A stretch of 21,122 nucleotides of DNA from CAYLQD01 sp043819695 (GTDB taxonomy: Bacteria > Planctomycetota > PUPC01), in NCBI GenBank assembly GCA_043819695.1, contig JBDREM010000034.1, positions 1 through 21,122 on the forward strand. The letters run 5' to 3'. A program made the translations under genes and the position numbers. The notes below the pieces were generated by a model. It saw only the letters and a list, made by a program, of their open reading frames with translations. It was not told the DNA's origin and searched no databases. The number at the start of each line of letters is the position of its first letter. Position 1 is the first letter of the stretch. Shown one piece after another: positions 7,991 to 15,540 of the stretch.

Positions 7991-10900
7991 TCTTCTTGTC
8001 CTTTGGCTCCGGCTCCGGCGCCGCGCCGCCCGCGCCGCAGCACGTCAGGCCCTTGTAGGTCGGCACAATGACCTTGCCGTCGATCGTGGCCACGGCCGAC
8101 ATCCGCTGGAGCATCAGGTTGTGCAGGATGCCGCTGGTCGGGATGTCGGACAGGCCGACGGAAAGGGCCGACTTCGCCGTCTCGCCGCTGACGACTTGCA
8201 GCTTCGCCGCGTGCCGGCCGCGAGCGCGATCATACTCTCTCACGATGATGACCGCGTGCTCGGCCGTGCCCGTGACGCTGAACGGATAGATGTTCTCGCC
8301 CTCCTGCCGGCACTCGCGCAGTGTTTTGCCCGTCTTGCGATCCAACACAAGCACCATCAGGCCCTGCTTGGTCTGGTAGCCCTTGTTGACGTATTTTCGC
8401 TCGTAGTGCTGTGCCGGGATGAACACGAATCGGCTGCCGAAGACGGGCGCCTGGCTGACGTTCGTGCGCGTGTAGTCGCGGCCCTTCCGCACGTACTTGC
8501 TGGCGAAAACCGCCCACGCCCGGTTGCCGTTCTCGGCGTCGAACATCACCAGCTCGTAACCGGTGGCGTCGCCGACGCGGTTGTATCGGAGGACCGCGAT
8601 CTGCTCGCCGGAAAGCACCTGGATGTACCACGGCTGCGACGCGAGGTACGTGCTCTTCTCCGGCTGAGACGCCCACACCTGGCGGAAGTCGTCGGCGCGG
8701 TGGCAGAGCACACGCGAGCCGTCGGCGACGAAGATCAGGCGCCGCGCCGTGTCGTAGGCGGGCCGGCCCGGGAGCGTCCCCGGCTGCTCCTTCGAGTAGA
8801 CCTTCCGGCCGCTGAGCGCGTCGTAGGCGATGATCGTGTTGGGCTGAATGCCGGCAACGGCGACGATGTCGTCGAACAGGCCGATGGCGCCGCGGGCGAA
8901 GCCCTTGTCCCTGGCCTCCCAGAGCGCCCGGCCGGTCGCCACGTCGACGCACATCAGCCTCGTGTCGGGCAGATAGCAGAAGAGGCGCCCGGCGTCGGAC
9001 GCGAATACCGGCCGCATGTTGACCGACTGCCGCAGGAGGTGGTGCATCTGGCCGAAGATACGATGGTCGAACCACTGCATGGGATTGGCGGCCGCGGGCC
9101 TCTTCCATGTTTTCTCCCACAGCCGGCGGCCGGTGGCGATGTCGAACGCGACGACGCCGTCGGGATGACACAGCGCGGCCACGCCGCCGGAGCACGCGAC
9201 GAGCGCCCGGAACTTGCTCCGCCCCCACGGTGAGTCGTCGCGTTCGATGTCGCCCATGCTCCAGTGCACGTCGGTCGTCGACGTCCATAGTGTCCGGCCG
9301 GTCGCGACGTCGAACGCACGCAGCCGGGTGATCCGGCCGTAGTATTGATGTGGCTGCCGGCCGGGCACGACGTCCGCGGCCAGGCCGATGCCGCGGTCGA
9401 AGCAGTTCTCGCCGGAGATGACCGTCACCGGCACCTCGAAGCCTGTCTCGGTCTCCCACACCATCCGTAGCGGCGGGATGAGCACGGGCAGCCCGCGGCC
9501 GCGCGCCGCACGCCGAAACTCATCGAGCTTCATCAGCCGGTCACACAGCGCGCCCCCGGGCACGTTCTCGCCCTTCCACGGGATAACGACGAGCGGGTGC
9601 TTCTCCCGGACGTCGCGCAGCAGCGTGCCGGCGAGGTGGTACCGCCCGCTCTGCTCGCAGTTCACCAGGAGCATGCCGAACGCCTCGCCGAGCAGCTCCG
9701 AATGCGGGTACAGCCGCGTGAGGCTGAGGAGGTAGTTTTGCGCCCGGCCCAGCCCGTACTTCTCCTTGATGGCGATCCCCGCAAGCTCGAACAGGCAGTT
9801 GTCGGCGAGCGAGCCGTGCGGGTGCGCGAGGTACAGCTCGCGCAGCGCGGCGGCATCCTTGTCGAGCGCGGCCCGGTCATACTTCGCGCGGATTCGCGCG
9901 TCGGCCCGCGCGTACACGCCAATGCCGTGCCGCCGGACAAGCTCGCCGGTCAGGGCCTGCGCGATCGTGGCCGCCGGCCCGCTCGTGCTCCCGATGGTCA
10001 GCTTGACGCCGGCCATCTTCTCGGCAATGGTCACGTACTCGTCGACCGCGTCCTGGTATCGCTTGCCCGCGATAAGCGCGGCCGCGCGGGCAATGTGGAA
10101 CCGCACGCGGGCCACGTCGCTGAAGATGTAGGCGCGGGCCGCGTCGGCGTGCATCACCGCGTTGGGCGCGTCGTGCTCCGAGAGCATCAGCCGCGTCTCG
10201 AACATCATCCGCTTCAGGCGCTCGGCCAGCTTGGCGTCGGCCGCGGCGCCGGGCCCCATCGCGTTCTCCGCCGCCAGCGCGTCTCTGAGCGAATCGGCGT
10301 ACTTGCCGTGAAGGTAGCACAGGTCCGCGCGGTCGAGCAGCGTCTTCACCGACTTCGGGTCCTGCTCGATCTTCTTGCTCAGGAACGCGTACGTCTCCTC
10401 GAACGAGAAGTAGGCCGTCACGTACGCGCGATTCGCGGCGATCAGTCGCCCCTCGCAGCAGACGATGTTCCCGAGCGGCAGGTCCGTGTTCGCGCCGGCG
10501 ATGGAATGCAGGCGCCGGACGACCGGCCCGTCGAGCGTGATCTCGCACAGCTGGCCCTTCGCCGGAATGAGGAGCGCCGTCTCGGAGAGCACGGGTATCC
10601 CCTCGGGCGCGAACGGCGTCGGCACGAGCCATCGGAACACGCCGGTCCGCGCGTCCACCGCGGCGGTCTCCTTGCCCGTGAAGATCACGTCGCCGTTCCG
10701 CACGCCGGCGAAGTGGGTGAACTCGCCGCGCGGGATTTGCCCCACGATCGCGCCCGTCCTGCGGTCGAACACCACGAGTTCGTTCGCATCGGACGGCGCG
10801 ACGAACAGGCGGCTGCCGGCGAGGACGGGGAACCCGGCCTGCCAGCCGCCCTGATGTTGGTAGTTGGTGGCCCTGCCGAGCCGCGGGTCGCCGCCCACGA

Positions 10901-12530
10901 CGCGGATCGCACTGCGCGGGTACCTCGAGATCCACCGGACCCGGCCGTTGCTCACGTCGACGGCGGCCGCCACGCCCATGCCCGTCGCCGCGTAGGCCAC
11001 GCCGCCGCTGATGATCACCGGCTGCCCCCACGCAGGCCCCGACGCCGAGCGGCCGTACATCGCCATCGCTTGCGTCGGGTCGGCGCAGACGTACACCTTC
11101 CATTTCAGCTTGCCCGTGTTTGCATCGAGCGAGCAGAGGAACATCTGATCCCGGTGGAGCGCGAGCCCGACCACGGCCGGCCCGTCGGAAAGCTCCACGA
11201 ACTTCGGAGCCCATGGAAAACACGCCTCACTCTCGAACCCGCCGTCGGTGTTGCGCTGGCGGAGCGACCACAGCCGGCTGCCCGTGGCCGCGTCGAACGC
11301 GCTGAGCGCGCGGAATATCAGGAATCCGGTGCCGCTGTGCTCGAGTGCGAAGACCTTCCCGCCGCCGACCGAGACGCTTGCCCCGCCTTGCCAGCTCGGC
11401 CACGCCATCGCCAACACCTGGTTTTGGGCCATCCACAGGGTGACTTGCCGCCCGCCCTGGCTCGGCGCCGCCTGAGGCTTCGTCGACCAGCGCACCCGCC
11501 CGGTGATGTGGTCGAACGCAAAGACCTCGCGGCCCGTGCTCACGTACACGACGCCCTCGGCGTCCGTCGCCGGGAGCGGCGAGACCGAGGGCACGATCGC
11601 GCCCGGGCCGGCGTGGTAGGACAGCGAGATCGAGCTGCGGACATTGATGACCGTGGGACCGACGGGCCACTTCGAGTCGTCGCCGATCTTGTGCTCCCAC
11701 CGCTTCGAGAGTTTGAAGCCGACGTCGCGCATCGGGCGGTCGTGCAGCAGTGAGCCGCCGGGCATCGGCCAGGCGTCGGCACGCTCGGGCACGTATGCGG
11801 GGCCGCTGCGCACCAGCGCGGCCCTTACCAGCGCGTCGAGGCCGATGCCGCCTCCGCCGATGCGGACCTCGCCCGCCACGCCAAGCTTCCGGAGCCGCTC
11901 GAGAGCGCCCGCCGAGCCGCCGTCGTCGCCGAGCCTGGCCATGCAGAACGCGAGCTTGGCGAGCGCCGCCGCCCGCAGTTGCGTGTCGGCGCGCGAGGCG
12001 TCCGCGGGAACAGGGCGGGCAAGGAGCCGCAGGAGCCGGTCCGCAGCGTCGTCGAAACGCGCCTGGTCGATCAGAACGCTGGCCGCGGCGTCGAGCGCCT
12101 GCGCCGCGAAGCTCGACGCCGGGTACCGCGCATCCACGCCGTCAAGCGCCGGCACCGACTGCTTCGACAGGCCCTCGCGGAACATCGCCCCGGCTTCCGG
12201 GTCGTATTGCAGGCGATAAAAAGCCAGCCCCTCGGCCGGCATCGAGATCATCCGGTTGCGGATGTGGACGGTGACCGGGGCGTATATTTTGCCGTCGTCG
12301 GACCAGACGGTGTCCTCGGCCTCGTCGGCGATCTGGGCGAGCTTATCGAGCGCCCGCGCCCACTTCTTTGCGGCGAGCAACTCGTCAGCCGCCTCGAACC
12401 GGTCGCCGGTATCAGGCATGACGTCGAGCGCGGCATCGGCCGAGCGGTCCGGCGGCGCTGCGTCGGCCGACCCGCCCCGCACCAGCAAGAATATCCCGAG
12501 AACGGCCAGGATGCGCCCGAATCGCCTCAC
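7977..12530 (-). CDS. Giant secreted double PQQ-like beta-propeller protein with a TPR-like middle
   Basis: This is a 1517-aa exported protein. A signal peptide (ILAVLGIFLLV, cut near ADAAPP) is followed by a helical region (about 45-245), which contains AADELLAAKKWARAL. A first propeller spans about 300-690 with blade ends such as AFDHITGRVRW, AFDAATGSRLW, SLDANTGKLKW and AVDARTGVFRW. A TPR-like helical middle spans about 720-1010 (DRADLCYLHGKYADSLRDAL). A second propeller spans about 1030-1490 with AFDVATGRTLW, AFDIATGRRLWE, CVDVATGRALWE and MFDAENGNRAW. The tail is charged. Blade motifs match PQQ/BamB-type repeats, but dehydrogenase-type PQQ ligands are not evident, so a binding or scaffold role is more likely. 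GTG at 12530 is chosen because GGAGG lies 5 nt upstream. A GTG at 12542 is possible and adds four residues. The promoter lies at 12593-12621. Confidence 0.85.
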   Translation of the reverse strand: MRRFGRILAVLGIFLLVRGGSADAAPPDRSADAALDVMPDTGDRFEAADELLAAKKWARALDKLAQIADEAEDTVWSDDGKIYAPVTVHIRNRMISMPAEGLAFYRLQYDPEAGAMFREGLSKQSVPALDGVDARYPASSFAAQALDAAASVLIDQARFDDAADRLLRLLARPVPADASRADTQLRAAALAKLAFCMARLGDDGGSAGALERLRKLGVAGEVRIGGGGIGLDALVRAALVRSGPAYVPERADAWPMPGGSLLHDRPMRDVGFKLSKRWEHKIGDDSKWPVGPTVINVRSSISLSYHAGPGAIVPSVSPLPATDAEGVVYVSTGREVFAFDHITGRVRWSTKPQAAPSQGGRQVTLWMAQNQVLAMAWPSWQGGASVSVGGGKVFALEHSGTGFLIFRALSAFDAATGSRLWSLRQRNTDGGFESEACFPWAPKFVELSDGPAVVGLALHRDQMFLCSLDANTGKLKWKVYVCADPTQAMAMYGRSASGPAWGQPVIISGGVAYAATGMGVAAAVDVSNGRVRWISRYPRSAIRVVGGDPRLGRATNYQHQGGWQAGFPVLAGSRLFVAPSDANELVVFDRRTGAIVGQIPRGEFTHFAGVRNGDVIFTGKETAAVDARTGVFRWLVPTPFAPEGIPVLSETALLIPAKGQLCEITLDGPVVRRLHSIAGANTDLPLGNIVCCEGRLIAANRAYVTAYFSFEETYAFLSKKIEQDPKSVKTLLDRADLCYLHGKYADSLRDALAAENAMGPGAAADAKLAERLKRMMFETRLMLSEHDAPNAVMHADAARAYIFSDVARVRFHIARAAALIAGKRYQDAVDEYVTIAEKMAGVKLTIGSTSGPAATIAQALTGELVRRHGIGVYARADARIRAKYDRAALDKDAAALRELYLAHPHGSLADNCLFELAGIAIKEKYGLGRAQNYLLSLTRLYPHSELLGEAFGMLLVNCEQSGRYHLAGTLLRDVREKHPLVVIPWKGENVPGGALCDRLMKLDEFRRAARGRGLPVLIPPLRMVWETETGFEVPVTVISGENCFDRGIGLAADVVPGRQPHQYYGRITRLRAFDVATGRTLWTSTTDVHWSMGDIERDDSPWGRSKFRALVACSGGVAALCHPDGVVAFDIATGRRLWEKTWKRPAAANPMQWFDHRIFGQMHHLLRQSVNMRPVFASDAGRLFCYLPDTRLMCVDVATGRALWEARDKGFARGAIGLFDDIVAVAGIQPNTIIAYDALSGRKVYSKEQPGTLPGRPAYDTARRLIFVADGSRVLCHRADDFRQVWASQPEKSTYLASQPWYIQVLSGEQIAVLRYNRVGDATGYELVMFDAENGNRAWAVFASKYVRKGRDYTRTNVSQAPVFGSRFVFIPAQHYERKYVNKGYQTKQGLMVLVLDRKTGKTLRECRQEGENIYPFSVTGTAEHAVIIVREYDRARGRHAAKLQVVSGETAKSALSVGLSDIPTSGILHNLMLQRMSAVATIDGKVIVPTYKGLTCCGAGGAAPEPEPKDKKNEKQ

Positions 12531-12554
12531 GTTGACCTCCACGCCGCCGGGCTG

Positions 12555-12582
12555 TGCCGGCGCTACCTCATGCGCGCCGGCA
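12555..12582 (-). promoter_or_regulatory. Hairpin in the leader of the propeller operon
   Basis: An 8-bp perfect stem, TGCCGGCG paired with CGCCGGCA, encloses a 12-nt loop. It lies within the predicted leader of the propeller operon, starting about 25 nt before the GTG. It could affect translation or transcript stability. No riboswitch family was recognised. Confidence 0.35.
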
Positions 12583-12592
12583 GCACTTGCCG

Positions 12593-12621
12593 ATTCTAAC
12601 CGATAGCCGCGCTCTGTTCAA
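12593..12621 (-). promoter_or_regulatory. Sigma-70-type promoter of the propeller/MoxR operon
   Basis: On the minus strand TTGAAC (12616-12621) and TAGAAT (12593-12598) are separated by exactly 17 bp. They match the consensus at 4/6 and 5/6 positions. The predicted transcript start near 12586 leaves a leader of about 55 nt before the propeller gene. No other promoter is needed for the tightly packed genes downstream. Confidence 0.6.
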
Positions 12622-12801
12622 ACAACTTGTGGCGCGCGACGTAGCATAGCGTGACGCCGCCGAGAGCGCGCAGATGCGCCCCGCCGAAAGGCGCAGGAAC
12701 ACGCCCCGCCGCCCGGTCATATAGACGGCGCTCGCGGCACGTAGTTTGTAAGAAACTTGTCCTGCGCGGAACAAAACTCCGGCGGCGCGCGTCTAAACCT
12801 G

Positions 12802-12830
12802 TGGCCGTGCGCACGGTGCGCCGGTATAAT
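12802..12830 (+). promoter_or_regulatory. Promoter with perfect TATAAT for the plus-strand secreted gene
   Basis: A perfect TATAAT lies at 12825-12830, 36 nt before the ATG at 12867. The -35 region at a 17-bp distance (TGGCCG) is poor. A 12-bp palindrome, CCGTGCGCACGG (12805-12816), fills the spacer and could be an operator for a repressor or activator, which would fit a weak -35. The ribosome site is AGGAG at 12853-12857, 9 nt before the ATG. Confidence 0.5.
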
Positions 12831-12866
12831 GAAGGGACCACCCGGCCCCGGCAGGAGAAGGCCGTC

Positions 12867-14267
12867 ATGCCACACGTTCTCAAACCGATTGCGATCCTGC
12901 TCCTGTTGTGCAGTCCGGCGCTCGCCGAGAACGCGCCCGGCCGCCCGCTCGAAGAGAGCATCGTCATTTCCCCTGTCATCATCGTCGGCAAGATCATCAA
13001 GGCCGACGGTGAATCGACCGAGACCGGAGCCGCGTTCAAGAAGTTCCAGGTTGAAGTCAAGACCGTGCTCCGCGGCCCGGGCCGGCCGGAGAACGGGGCC
13101 GCCATCACGGTCTACGCCGTCGACGGGCTCAAGATCGGCGAGGAAGCGGTCTTGTTTCTCGGCGGGGCGAACGGGAACGGTTGCCGCGTACACCGCGCCG
13201 CGCCCGCGGACGAGCTCGACAAGATCAAGAAGCTGCTGGCTCTCGAAGCGCGGGCCGACAAGGAGCTGACCGGCACGGACAAGCTTCGAGCGGCGTTCTT
13301 CCACGCGCACAAGCTGCGGCCCGTCCTGCTCGCGGCCGCGGAGAAGAAGGCCCTCAGGCCGGCCGGCGCCATTCCCGAAAAGGAACAGGCCGCGCTGCTC
13401 TCTACCTTGGCGTCGGCGCTGGCCGAGGCGAGCAAGCCGAGCGCAACGGCTGAGACAGAGGCTCTGGCCGAACTTCTCCGGAAGGTGCTGTCCGGCCCGG
13501 GCGGCCTGCCCGAGTACCGGATGCGCAACGAGCGCGTCGCGCAGTTCTGGAACCGGCAGTTGAACGCCGCCGCACAGCGCAAGAAGTACCGCCTGATGAA
13601 GCTCGCCCTCGGCGAGCCGGCGGCCGACGTGGCGAAGGCAGTTGCGGAAGCGGCCGTCGCTATCCGTGGCGCCCCGAACGAGCTCATCCTGCGGCCCGGC
13701 GTCCGCCTTGTCCTGCCGGGTGAAGCGCCGAAGCCGGCTCCGCCCAAGACGAAGCCGGCCCCGGGCCACAAGCCCCAGCCCGTCCTCGAACTGACGTGTT
13801 GCACCGGCAAGAAACAGTATGACCTGACCGGCCGGCCCGGCGCGGCCGTCGACGTAACGATCACGTTCAGCAACGTGGGCGACCGCGTGACCTGCCTCAA
13901 TTCCTACATGATCTTCCCCGTGCTCGCACAAATGGTCGTCGTCGATCCGGCAGGCAAGAAGGCGGTGTATACGGCGACCGACCGGCTGAACGCGCCCGAG
14001 ATCCCGGCCATGGGAGCCTGGTCGTTCAAGGAATTAAAACCGGGGCACACGCTCTCATTCACCGAGAAGGTTCCCGCATCGTTTTTCCCGAAGAACGGCG
14101 AGTACGTGCTGAGCGTGTTCTACAAGAACACGCACGGCGAGCAGTTCGGCATCAACGCCTGGACGGGCGACGCGCCTTCGGCGCCCGTGACCGTGAAGAT
14201 CGTCAGGCGCGCCCAGCCCGCGGCCGAGCCGGCGGCCAACCCAGAACCCGAATCGGGCAAACAGTGA
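12867..14267 (+). CDS. Secreted protein of unknown function, OB/NTR-like N-terminus and Ig-like C-terminus
   Basis: This 466-aa protein is not recognised. The ATG at 12867 is chosen over upstream in-frame starts because it follows AGGAG at a 9-nt spacing and opens a clean signal peptide (1-20, cut at ALA-EN). Residues 33-100 (VIIVGKII, KKFQVEVKTVLRG, ITVYAVDGLKIGEEAVLFLG) look like the small beta-barrel pattern of netrin/TIMP-like or similar OB domains. A helical, alanine- and lysine-rich part (about 115-265) follows. A proline/lysine linker (286-306) leads to a C-terminal beta-sandwich (about 325-446: VDVTITFSNVGDRV, KPGHTLSFTEKVP, GEYVLSVFYKN), which resembles inhibitor or Ig-like folds. 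It is the only clearly intact plus-strand gene here and has its own promoter. The tail is rich in proline and glutamate. Domain assignments are inferred from pattern only. Confidence 0.8.
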   Translation: MPHVLKPIAILLLLCSPALAENAPGRPLEESIVISPVIIVGKIIKADGESTETGAAFKKFQVEVKTVLRGPGRPENGAAITVYAVDGLKIGEEAVLFLGGANGNGCRVHRAAPADELDKIKKLLALEARADKELTGTDKLRAAFFHAHKLRPVLLAAAEKKALRPAGAIPEKEQAALLSTLASALAEASKPSATAETEALAELLRKVLSGPGGLPEYRMRNERVAQFWNRQLNAAAQRKKYRLMKLALGEPAADVAKAVAEAAVAIRGAPNELILRPGVRLVLPGEAPKPAPPKTKPAPGHKPQPVLELTCCTGKKQYDLTGRPGAAVDVTITFSNVGDRVTCLNSYMIFPVLAQMVVVDPAGKKAVYTATDRLNAPEIPAMGAWSFKELKPGHTLSFTEKVPASFFPKNGEYVLSVFYKNTHGEQFGINAWTGDAPSAPVTVKIVRRAQPAAEPAANPEPESGKQ

Positions 14268-14294
14268 CGCGGCGAACAGACGGTTCGCGCCGCG
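14268..14294. terminator. Bidirectional hairpin between convergent genes
   Basis: The 30-bp gap between the stops of two convergent genes is almost filled by one inverted repeat. CGCGGC then GAAC pairs with GTTC then GCCGCG, with a 5-nt loop and a 2-nt bulge on one side. No T-tract follows on either strand, so it is a candidate terminator or 3'-end stabiliser, not a canonical intrinsic terminator. Confidence 0.5.
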
Positions 14295-14297
14295 ACC

Positions 14298-15539
14298 TCA
14301 CTCCCTCTCAGCAACCCGAACTTGGACCGTGACGTTGCTGCGGCCGCGCCGCACGACGAGCGGGACCGTCATACCCGGCTGCATCCCGTAGACCAGACGG
14401 TAGTAGGTGATCCTTGACCGTACCGGCGTGCGGCCGACGGCGACGAGCACGTCGCCATTCCTCAGCCCGGCCTTCGCCGCCGGGCTGTTCGGATCGACCG
14501 CCTCGATGGCGAGCGAACGAAAATCCTTCCGGTCGAACTTGATCCCAAGATACGGCTGCCCGTGCCTGGTGATCAAGACCTTGATCGCGTGCCCTTCCTC
14601 GCCCTCGCCGGACGCGGCCGCCCGGCGAACCCTCAGCACGACCTCGATGCCGACGGGATAGCGGCCGAGCACGCCGGCGAAGTCGCGCACGCTCGCGACC
14701 GCGGCCCGATCGAACGCGAAGATCACGTCGCCTTTCCGGAGGCCCGCCTTCGCAGCGTCGGAACCTGCCGGAACATCCTGCACCACGGCCGGCGCGTCGG
14801 CGTCCGAGCCGAGCGTCAGGCCGGCGATCCGCCCGCCGCTGACCTGCTTGCCGTCGGCCGTCTTGAGCGGCGGCAGGAACCGCTTGACCTGGTTCGACGA
14901 GATCGCATAGCCGGCCCCGGTGTTCTGCCGCAGGCCGAACCGGGTCATGATCTGCGCGTTCACGCCGACAAGCTCGCCCTCGAGGTTGATGAGCGGGCCG
15001 CCCGAGTTGCCCGGGTTGATCGGCGTGTCCGTCTGGATCGCGTCGTATGCGTGCGGCCGGTCGACGTGCAGCGCACTCACCACGCCAAGCGTGACCGTCG
15101 GCTTGCCGTCGATGTTCCCGAACCCGAACGGGTTGCCGATGGCGATCACGACGTCGCCGACCGCCATCTCATCGGAGTCGCCGAGCGGCAGGTACGGGAG
15201 GCCGGCGGCGTGGTCGATCTTCAGCAGGCAGAGATCGGTGCCGGGCGAGATGCCGACGAGGCTCGCCGAGTGGTACCGCCCGCCGGCGGCCCTCAACCTC
15301 CATCGCTTGCTCTGCCCGGCAACGTGGGCGTTGGTGATGACGTATCCGTCGGGCGAAATGATCGCGCCGGACCCGCCGCCGACGAATACATAGGCCGGCA
15401 GGATGCGCCGGACAAGGGCCGTGAGCTTCTCGGGCTCGAGGTCGCGCTCGGTGCGCGGCCCGGCCAGGCGGCACGCCGGAACGCCCGAGCACAGGAGCAG
15501 CAGCATTACGACCGCGCAGCGTCTCACGTTCTGCCTCAT
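14298..15539 (-). CDS. HtrA/DegP-like serine protease with two PDZ domains
   Basis: This 413-aa exported trypsin-like protease keeps the full catalytic triad: H72 in VITNAHVAG, D102 in GTDLCLLKID, and S179 in NPGNSGGPL. PDZ1 (about 235-310, AAKAGLRKGDVI) and PDZ2 (about 328-405, AAKAGLRNGDVL) follow. The signal region ends in VPAC (C23), an approximate lipobox, so it may be a periplasmic lipoprotein. The start ATG lies 1 nt after the TGA of the upstream pseudoprotease gene (TGAGATG), so the two are likely translated as a pair. Another start, GTG at residue 5, follows a GAGG stretch and cannot be excluded. Length and domain order fit DegP/DegS-type proteases of envelope quality control. The client is unknown. 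Confidence 0.93.
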   Translation of the reverse strand: MRQNVRRCAVVMLLLLCSGVPACRLAGPRTERDLEPEKLTALVRRILPAYVFVGGGSGAIISPDGYVITNAHVAGQSKRWRLRAAGGRYHSASLVGISPGTDLCLLKIDHAAGLPYLPLGDSDEMAVGDVVIAIGNPFGFGNIDGKPTVTLGVVSALHVDRPHAYDAIQTDTPINPGNSGGPLINLEGELVGVNAQIMTRFGLRQNTGAGYAISSNQVKRFLPPLKTADGKQVSGGRIAGLTLGSDADAPAVVQDVPAGSDAAKAGLRKGDVIFAFDRAAVASVRDFAGVLGRYPVGIEVVLRVRRAAASGEGEEGHAIKVLITRHGQPYLGIKFDRKDFRSLAIEAVDPNSPAAKAGLRNGDVLVAVGRTPVRSRITYYRLVYGMQPGMTVPLVVRRGRSNVTVQVRVAERE

Positions 15540-15540
15540 C

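Larger units (their letters stand above)
12531..12866. other. Divergent intergenic region between the propeller gene and the plus-strand secreted gene
   Basis: This 336-bp gap separates divergent genes. It holds one promoter for each side (12593-12621 minus and 12802-12830 plus), a leader hairpin at 12555-12582, and a 12-bp palindrome at 12805-12816. Between 12625 and 12795 nothing clear is visible. Reading frames that cross it in both directions lack family resemblance and are taken as chance frames. Confidence 0.6.

Noticed and set aside
12802..12819. TGGC...GC pattern that might be a sigma-54 promoter
   Set aside because: The GG and GC doublets do not fall at the required 10-nt separation, and a perfect TATAAT explains the site better, despite rpoN being in the window.
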